DNA of 64,000 bases from Roseovarius lutimaris (GTDB taxonomy: Bacteria; Pseudomonadota; Alphaproteobacteria; Rhodobacterales; Rhodobacteraceae). The position numbers and the translations under genes are program-made. The DNA is taken from NCBI RefSeq assembly GCF_900115165.1, contig NZ_FOVP01000001.1, positions 275,677 to 339,676 of the forward strand, read 5' to 3'. Under the pieces are notes generated by a model that was not told where the DNA came from, made no database searches, and saw nothing but the letters and a program-made list of their open reading frames with translations. Positions 59,306 through 64,000 of this stretch are shown here, in pieces; the first letter of the stretch is position 1, and each line of letters opens with the position of its first letter.

Positions 59306-60303
59306 GCCGCCACCTGCGCCGGATTTACATCCGCCATCGCCGCCGGGATCAGGGCAAGCACCTCGTCGATCTGTTTGCTGGTCAGAAGGCGACGGCGCAG
59401 GGCGGGTTCGGTGCCGACCGCATCCATATACCAGCCAAGATGTTTGCGCGCGTTGCGCAGCCCAAGAACGGCGCCGTAAAACCGGATCATCGCCTCGTAG
59501 TGTTCGCTCACCAGATCGGCCAGGGCCGCACCCTGCGGCACCTTTGGCGCGCGCATGCCGTAAAGCGCCGCCGCGATCTCTGCCAAAATCCAGGGCCGCC
59601 CCTGCGCCCCGCGCCCGATCATCACCCCATCCGCGCCCGACAGGCGCAGCGCCTCGCGCGCAGTTGGCACCCCGGTAATATCGCCATTGGCAATCACCGG
59701 GATGCCAACCGCCTGTTTTACGTTGGCAATCGCCGCCCAATCGGCGCGCCCCTTGTAGAACTGGCACCGGGTGCGCCCGTGAATGGTGATCATCCGCACG
59801 CCCGCCGCCTCGGCCCGCCTGGCCAGATCCGGCGCGTTGAACAGCGCATCATCCCAGCCGAGCCGGGTTTTGAGAGTGACCGGCACCTTGACCGCGCCAA
59901 CCACCGCCTCGATCAGGGTCAGCGCGTGATCAAGGTCTTTCATCAGGGCCGATCCGCTGGCGCCTGCCCCCGCCGCGCTTGTGACCTTTTTGGCAGGGCA
60001 GCCCATGTTGATGTCGATCATCCGCGCGCCGTTTGCCTCGACCATGCGGGCGGCCTCGGCCATCCAATGCGCCTCGCGCCCGGCCAGTTGCACGGCGGTG
60101 TTTTCAATGCCAAAGCCAAGCTCGGCCTTGCCGCGCGCAGAGGGCCGCGCCTGAACCATTTCCTGGCTGGCGATCATTTCGCTGACAACAAGACCCGCGC
60201 CAAAGCGCGACACGACACTGCGAAATGGCAAATCGGTGATTCCCGCCAGAGGGGCGAGTAAAACCGGTGTCGTCATCGGTTGATCCGTCAGGTGCAGGGT
60301 CAC
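59302..60303 (-). CDS. dusB: tRNA-dihydrouridine synthase DusB (NifR3)
   Basis: A 333-aa FMN-dependent TIM-barrel enzyme that reduces uridines in tRNA. VLLAPLAGITDLPFRSVV begins the barrel, DINMGCPAKKVTS carries the catalytic Cys, and TIHGRTRCQFYKG binds FMN. The historical name nifR3 comes from this location upstream of ntrBC in Rhodobacter. The frame starts with GTG at 60303 behind AAGGA; an internal ATG at 60276 is an alternative. A promoter (TTGTTT-17-TAGAAT) lies 27-55 bp upstream. Confidence 0.95.
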   Translation of the reverse strand: MTLHLTDQPMTTPVLLAPLAGITDLPFRSVVSRFGAGLVVSEMIASQEMVQARPSARGKAELGFGIENTAVQLAGREAHWMAEAARMVEANGARMIDINMGCPAKKVTSAAGAGASGSALMKDLDHALTLIEAVVGAVKVPVTLKTRLGWDDALFNAPDLARRAEAAGVRMITIHGRTRCQFYKGRADWAAIANVKQAVGIPVIANGDITGVPTAREALRLSGADGVMIGRGAQGRPWILAEIAAALYGMRAPKVPQGAALADLVSEHYEAMIRFYGAVLGLRNARKHLGWYMDAVGTEPALRRRLLTSKQIDEVLALIPAAMADVNPAQVAA

Positions 60304-60329
60304 ATGCCTAATCCTTGTGCAATGGAGCT

Positions 60330-60358
60330 ATTCTAACTTTGAATCCTGGCTGAAACAA
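60330..60358 (-). promoter_or_regulatory. Promoter of the dusB-ntrBC operon
   Basis: On the minus strand, TTGTTT (60358-60353), 17 bp, TAGAAT (60335-60330). Confidence 0.6.
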
Positions 60359-60393
60359 TGATCACAGGCCTAAATTAGCGACACCAAAAGGGT

Positions 60394-60416
60394 GGATGCC
60401 TATTTTTTAGGCATCC
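60394..60416 (+). other. Perfect hairpin in the ispDF leader
   Basis: GGATGCCTA (60394-60402), loop TTTTT, TAGGCATCC (60408-60416). Nine perfect pairs with no T-tract after the stem, 45 bp before the ispDF ATG. It may be a leader structure or a protein-binding site; not a classical terminator. Confidence 0.5.
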
Positions 60417-60460
60417 GCACGGCCATTGCGCTTGCGCGCGGCGCGGCCTAAATCAAGGGC

Positions 60461-61609
60461 ATGACAATTGCCGCCCTTATCGTTGCCGCAGGCCGAGGCC
60501 ATCGTGCAGGCAGGCCAGGCCCCAAGCAATGGCAACCGCTTGGCGGTCGCCGGGTGATCGACTGGACGCTGGATGCCTTTCGCGCCACTCCTTTGATTGA
60601 TCGCATTCTCGTGGTGCTTCACCCCGATGACCTCGGGCTTTTGCCACCATGTGATCGTATCGAGATCACTACCGGCGGCGACACCCGCGCCGGGTCGGTG
60701 CGCAACGGGCTTGAGTATCTGGCCGCGAACGGCAGCGATGTCTCGCATGTTCTGATCCACGATGTCGCGCGATGCTGTGTTCGCCCGGCGCATATCACAG
60801 AGATCATCGCGCGGCTTCACTCCGGCGAAACCCCCAGCGTGGCCCCGGCCCTTGCGGTCACTGATGCCCTTTGGATCGGGGAAGACGGCCAGGTCGTCGG
60901 CACCCAGGATCGCAACGGTCTTTACCGCGCGCAGACCCCGCAAGCCTTTGATTTTGCCGCCATCCTTGCCGCGCATCGCGCCCATCCCGGTGGCGCCGCA
61001 GATGATGTCGAGGTCGCTCGCGCCGCTGGTCTTGGCGTAAGCATCCTCAAAGGCGATGAAACAAACCTAAAGATCACCCATCCGGACGACTTTGCCCGGG
61101 CCGAGAAAATAATGAGAGATCAAATGGATATCCGCATTGGTTCAGGTTATGACGTTCACCGGTTCGGCGCGGGCAATCATGTCATGCTCTGTGGTGTCGC
61201 GGTGCCGCATGAGCGCGGGCTTCAGGGCCACTCGGACGCCGACGTTGGCATGCACGCCCTGACCGACGCCATTTACGGTGGCCTCGCCATGGGCGATATA
61301 GGGCGTCATTTTCCGCCCACCGATCCGCAATGGAAAGGCGCCGAAAGCCATATCTTCCTGCGCCATTCGGTGAGTTTGGCCACAGAGCATGGATTTAAAA
61401 TCAACAATATAGACGTAACTCTTATCTGTGAACGCCCCAAGATCACGCCCCATTCCGCCGCGATGCAGGCGGCCCTGGCCGAGATCACAGGCGTCGCGAT
61501 CGACCGGATCTCAGTCAAGGCAACCACCTCTGAACGCCTCGGCTTTACCGGGCGCGAAGAGGGCATCGCGGCACAAGCCGCCGTAACATTGGTGAAGACA
61601 TGCGCGTAA
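60461..61609 (+). CDS. ispDF: Bifunctional IspD/IspF enzyme
   Basis: A 382-aa fusion of two MEP-pathway enzymes. Residues 1-225 are IspD (CDP-ME synthase): [20 protein letters not shown], with [10 protein letters not shown] and [16 protein letters not shown]. The rest is IspF (ME-cPP synthase): [29 protein letters not shown] with metal-binding Asp/His, and [16 protein letters not shown]. The fusion is typical of alphaproteobacteria; IspE acts between the two steps and is not in the window. A 10-bp overlap couples it to pgpA. Confidence 0.97.
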   Translation: MTIAALIVAAGRGHRAGRPGPKQWQPLGGRRVIDWTLDAFRATPLIDRILVVLHPDDLGLLPPCDRIEITTGGDTRAGSVRNGLEYLAANGSDVSHVLIHDVARCCVRPAHITEIIARLHSGETPSVAPALAVTDALWIGEDGQVVGTQDRNGLYRAQTPQAFDFAAILAAHRAHPGGAADDVEVARAAGLGVSILKGDETNLKITHPDDFARAEKIMRDQMDIRIGSGYDVHRFGAGNHVMLCGVAVPHERGLQGHSDADVGMHALTDAIYGGLAMGDIGRHFPPTDPQWKGAESHIFLRHSVSLATEHGFKINNIDVTLICERPKITPHSAAMQAALAEITGVAIDRISVKATTSERLGFTGREEGIAAQAAVTLVKTCA

Positions 61610-62097
61610 GCCACTTGATTGCAACGTTTTTCTGTGTTGGCCACCTGCGCCCCGCACCCGGAACATGGGGATCACTGGCGGCGCTGCCGGTGGCCTGGGC
61701 CCTGCACATGCTGGGTGGCCCGGTGCTCTTGGCGCTTGGCGTCGCTGTCTCATTCACATTAGGAGTGTGGGCCACATCACAGGAAACAAAGGGAAAAGAT
61801 GATCACGATCCCTCGGAGATCGTGATCGACGAGGTTGCCGGTCAATGGCTTGCCTTTCTGCCGGTCTCGATTGGTGCGGCCCATACCGGTGCCGATCTTT
61901 TGGCGCTCTGGCCGGGCTGGGTCACGGCCTTTGTGGCCTTCCGTCTGTTCGATATCCTCAAGCCCGGCCCGATCGGCTGGGCTGATCGGCGCAACGATGC
62001 GCTTGGGGTGATGCTTGACGATATATTTGCCGGGATCGCCGCCGCGCTTTGTGTGATCGCCGGGGCGGCCATTTCACACGGGGTGCCGGGGCTATGA
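61600..62097 (+). CDS. pgpA: Phosphatidylglycerophosphatase A
   Basis: A 165-aa membrane phosphatase making phosphatidylglycerol. [15 protein letters not shown] and [17 protein letters not shown] are the PgpA signatures with acidic metal ligands; [17 protein letters not shown] follows. Three or four hydrophobic segments place it in the inner membrane. Overlaps ispDF upstream and cinA downstream, so the three genes form one operon. Confidence 0.94.
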   Translation: MRVSHLIATFFCVGHLRPAPGTWGSLAALPVAWALHMLGGPVLLALGVAVSFTLGVWATSQETKGKDDHDPSEIVIDEVAGQWLAFLPVSIGAAHTGADLLALWPGWVTAFVAFRLFDILKPGPIGWADRRNDALGVMLDDIFAGIAAALCVIAGAAISHGVPGL

Positions 62098-62561
62098 CGG
62101 TCGCCGAGATCTTGGCGCGGGCGCGCGGCAAGGGGCTGCGCATCGCCACCGCCGAAAGCTGTACCGGCGGCATGATCGCCGCGCGCCTCACCGATATCGC
62201 GGGGTCGTCCGACGTGTTTGACCGCGGTTTCGTGACCTATTCCAACGCCGCCAAACAGGACATGCTTGGCGTGCGCCCCGCCACGCTTGAGGCGCATGGC
62301 GCGGTGTCGCAAGAGGTTGCCACCGAAATGGCAACCGGTGCGCTTCGCAACTCTCTGGCCAATATTGCCGTCTCGGTTACCGGCATCGCCGGCCCCGGCG
62401 GATCAGAGCATAAGCCCGAGGGGCGCGTGTGCTTTGGCCTGGCCCAAAAAGGCGCCGAAACCCTGGTCGAAACCATTGATTTCGGGCCATTGGGGCGTGA
62501 CGGCGTGCGTCAGGTCAGTGTCGAACACGCGCTTGATCTGCTTGCTCGGGCGCTGGACTGA
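62094..62561 (+). CDS. CinA-family nicotinamide-nucleotide amidase
   Basis: A 155-aa protein equal to the C-terminal domain of CinA (PncC). TAESCTGGMIAARLTDIAGSS contains the catalytic Ser region; VTGIAGPGGSEHKPEG is the second signature. PncC deamidates NMN to nicotinate mononucleotide in NAD recycling. It lacks the N-terminal MoCF-like domain of full CinA, the usual state in alphaproteobacteria. The ATG overlaps the pgpA stop (ATGA). Confidence 0.9.
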   Translation: MTVAEILARARGKGLRIATAESCTGGMIAARLTDIAGSSDVFDRGFVTYSNAAKQDMLGVRPATLEAHGAVSQEVATEMATGALRNSLANIAVSVTGIAGPGGSEHKPEGRVCFGLAQKGAETLVETIDFGPLGRDGVRQVSVEHALDLLARALD

Positions 62562-62606
62562 CCTGGCCCCCATATTGGGCAAACCGACCCGGCGCGCCTT
62601 GGCCGG

Positions 62607-63053
62607 TTAGCCATGTAGATCATCCGCACGCTCTTCAAAGGCGCGCACGATCCGCTTCATCGCCTCAAAGAAAAACAGATCAGCCGCAGATTGCAGCAAC
62701 CTGTTCTTGAAGGCAAAATCCACATCGAATGCCACCTCGCACCCGCCGTCGACATCTTGAAACCGCCAGTTCGACTTGAGATATTTGAACGGCCCGTCAA
62801 GATATTCGGTCTCGATCCGGTGATCTTCGGGCCAAAGCACGACGCGGCTTGTGAACCGCTCGCGAAACACCTTGAAGCTGATCACAAGATCGGCCTCCAT
62901 CACCTCTGATCCATCGGGTTGCGGCGTCACGCTGCGCACCCGCGCGGCGGCGGTCCAGGGCAGGAACTTGGGATAGCTGGCCACATCGGCCACCAGCCCA
63001 TACATCTGAACCGCTGAATAGCGCAGGGTGCGTGTCTCGGAATGTGATGGCAT
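62607..63053 (-). CDS. RatA/Coq10-type START-domain protein
   Basis: A 148-aa polyketide-cyclase/START-fold protein. [23 protein letters not shown] is the N-terminal family signature (shown to its Trp), followed by [23 protein letters not shown] and [16 protein letters not shown]. Relatives are yeast Coq10, a ubiquinone carrier in respiration, and bacterial RatA. Ubiquinone binding is the likelier role but is inferred. The ATG at 63053 replaces a TTG six codons earlier. It converges on cinA. Confidence 0.88.
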   Translation of the reverse strand: MPSHSETRTLRYSAVQMYGLVADVASYPKFLPWTAAARVRSVTPQPDGSEVMEADLVISFKVFRERFTSRVVLWPEDHRIETEYLDGPFKYLKSNWRFQDVDGGCEVAFDVDFAFKNRLLQSAADLFFFEAMKRIVRAFEERADDLHG

Positions 63054-63135
63054 GAGGACCCCGATTTTCAAGCGGTTTTCGCGTGACAGTGGCGCGCTTT
63101 GTCTTAGACTGGGGCGGAAATTTCAAGAGGGTGTT

Positions 63136-63678
63136 ATGCCGGATCGTCCTTATGTGATCGATAAACTGATCTCTGCCAAAAGCATCGCCGCCCGGATCGA
63201 GGCGCTGTCGCATGAAATCGAGGCGGAGTTTGCGGGCACGCAAAAGCTTGTCGTCGTCGGGCTTTTGCGCGGCTCCTTCGTGTTCATCGCCGATTTGGTG
63301 CGCGAGCTTGACCTGCCGGTCGAGGTCGATTTCGTCGAAACCTCGTCTTACGGGAATTCCACTGAAAGCAGTCGGGAAGTTCGTATTCTCAAGGACTTGC
63401 GCGGCGATATTGAAGGGCGTGATGTGCTGGTGGTCGAAGATATCGTAGATACGGGCCACACGCTTTTTCATGTGCTTGGCCTTTTGAATAGCCGCCGACC
63501 GCATAAATTGCGCACCATTGCCCTGCTTGACAAGCCGTCGCGCCGTGAGGCCGATATTTGCGCCGATTGGACCGGGTTCGAAATCCCGGATGAATTTGTC
63601 GTGGGGTATGGCATTGATTTTGCCCAGAGGAACCGCAACCTGCCCTATATCGGCAAGGTGCGTTTTACCGGCGAATGA
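63136..63678 (+). CDS. hpt: Hypoxanthine phosphoribosyltransferase
   Basis: A 180-aa purine-salvage enzyme. The PRPP-binding motif [13 protein letters not shown] is central; [20 protein letters not shown] and [14 protein letters not shown] are N-terminal and flexible-loop signatures, and [27 protein letters not shown] is the C-terminal hood (its Lys and Asp bind the base). AAGAGGG precedes the ATG at 63136; the longer frame to 63028 is antisense to the RatA-like gene. Coupled to the next small gene. Confidence 0.94.
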   Translation: MPDRPYVIDKLISAKSIAARIEALSHEIEAEFAGTQKLVVVGLLRGSFVFIADLVRELDLPVEVDFVETSSYGNSTESSREVRILKDLRGDIEGRDVLVVEDIVDTGHTLFHVLGLLNSRRPHKLRTIALLDKPSRREADICADWTGFEIPDEFVVGYGIDFAQRNRNLPYIGKVRFTGE

Positions 63679-63854
63679 ATATCATGTGGTTGCTGCGCAT
63701 GGCCCGTTGGGCCCGCAACCCGCCAAGCCGTGCATATCGGCGCATGCTCCTTGTGGTTCTTGGGTTTGTGCTTGTCATTGGCGGGATCGAGTACTTCCTT
63801 GGCTGGCCAGAGGCCCTTACGCTAGAACCACAGCGTCGATTCTGGCGCCCCTGA
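63675..63854 (+). CDS. Small membrane protein coupled to hpt
   Basis: A 59-codon gene starting at an ATG that overlaps the hpt stop (ATGA). A basic N-terminus ([19 protein letters not shown]) is followed by one transmembrane helix ([20 protein letters not shown]) and a short cytoplasmic or periplasmic tail. No family is recognised. The tight overlap and regular codon use support a real gene; function unknown. Confidence 0.65.
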   Translation: MNIMWLLRMARWARNPPSRAYRRMLLVVLGFVLVIGGIEYFLGWPEALTLEPQRRFWRP

Positions 63855-63949
63855 CCCCAGTTACTGCACAAATGCGCCGGGCGTTTTTGGTCTCGCTTGC
63901 GTGCTAGAGGTGGTCGCGAAAATTTGGACCATTTGTTAAGGTGGATCGC

Positions 63950-64000
63950 ATGACGAAAGAAGTGATCCAGAATGAAGAAACGAAAGAACCATTCGCCCGA
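63950..64000 (+). CDS. Start of an unidentified gene, cut by the window edge
   Basis: An ATG at 63950 behind AAGGTGG opens a frame that runs to the window end (17 codons: MTKEVIQNEETKEPFAR). Hydrophilic and acidic; too short to identify. The 95 bp before it hold no clear feature. Confidence 0.4.
   Translation, partial: MTKEVIQNEETKEPFAR

Overview
The window is a dense, GC-rich (roughly 60%) alphaproteobacterial chromosome segment. The gene set points to Rhodobacterales, probably the roseobacter group: a fused ispDF, ctrA next to a SciP/DUF1153 gene, the dusB(nifR3)-ntrBC-ntrYX-trkAH-hfq-hflX string, the DUF6456/DUF6477 pair, IalB and DUF882 proteins, and trmFO. About 66 protein genes or gene remnants are called, plus two candidate small RNAs, terminators, promoters and a dispersed 3'-end repeat. 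No tRNA, rRNA, CRISPR, prophage or intact insertion sequence was seen.

Layout. 0-7 kb: periplasmic sugar dehydrogenase, then xseB-ispA-dxs (isoprenoid precursors), an APH-fold kinase and a HerA-like ATPase. 7-9 kb: a 460-bp spacer holding two candidate sRNAs, each ending in a strong intrinsic terminator, then ialB and a DUF3047 gene. 9-14.3 kb: envelope genes on the minus strand (L,D-transpeptidase, lpxD, a dedicated ACP, a ketoacyl synthase) with a divergent MepK-like DUF882 gene. 14.3-20.5 kb: lipA, oxyR divergent from a VIT1/CCC1 metal transporter, a DUF6456 regulator broken by an in-frame TGA, DUF6477, and a pyrrolysine-free MttB homologue. 20.5-28.4 kb: two OmpP1/FadL-type porin genes flank guaA and a decayed patch (a GbsR/MarR regulator that has lost its stop, and an ABC ATPase fused by deletion to a membrane-fusion protein), followed by an FkbM-like methyltransferase and an EamA transporter. 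28.4-32.8 kb: an uncharacterised P-loop ATPase with metA, a hydrolase, ppk2 and a TetR regulator. 32.8-41 kb: rplM-rpsI, speD-speE, a thioesterase, a crotonase-fold protein, trmFO, a methyltransferase, gluQ, hisI, a NifU-like scaffold and a 40-aa membrane protein. 41-49.4 kb: recG-ligA, sciP-ctrA, mnmA, hfq-hflX. 49.5-60.3 kb: potassium uptake (trkAH) and the two nitrogen two-component systems. 60.4-64 kb: ispDF-pgpA-cinA, a RatA/Coq10-like protein, hpt, a small membrane protein and the start of one more gene.

How the genes work together. dxs, ispDF and ispA supply three steps of the MEP/isoprenoid route. The lpxD/ACP/KAS/L,D-transpeptidase/DUF882 group serves lipid A and peptidoglycan. sciP-ctrA is a cell-cycle/motility regulator pair with a CtrA-type box between the genes. 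ntrBC/ntrYX sense nitrogen status, and both response regulators lack a recognisable GAFTGA loop. The points most worth a second look are the sRNA pair with anti-Shine-Dalgarno loops and mutual complementarity, the structured repeat at convergent gene ends, and the broken regulator and transporter loci.
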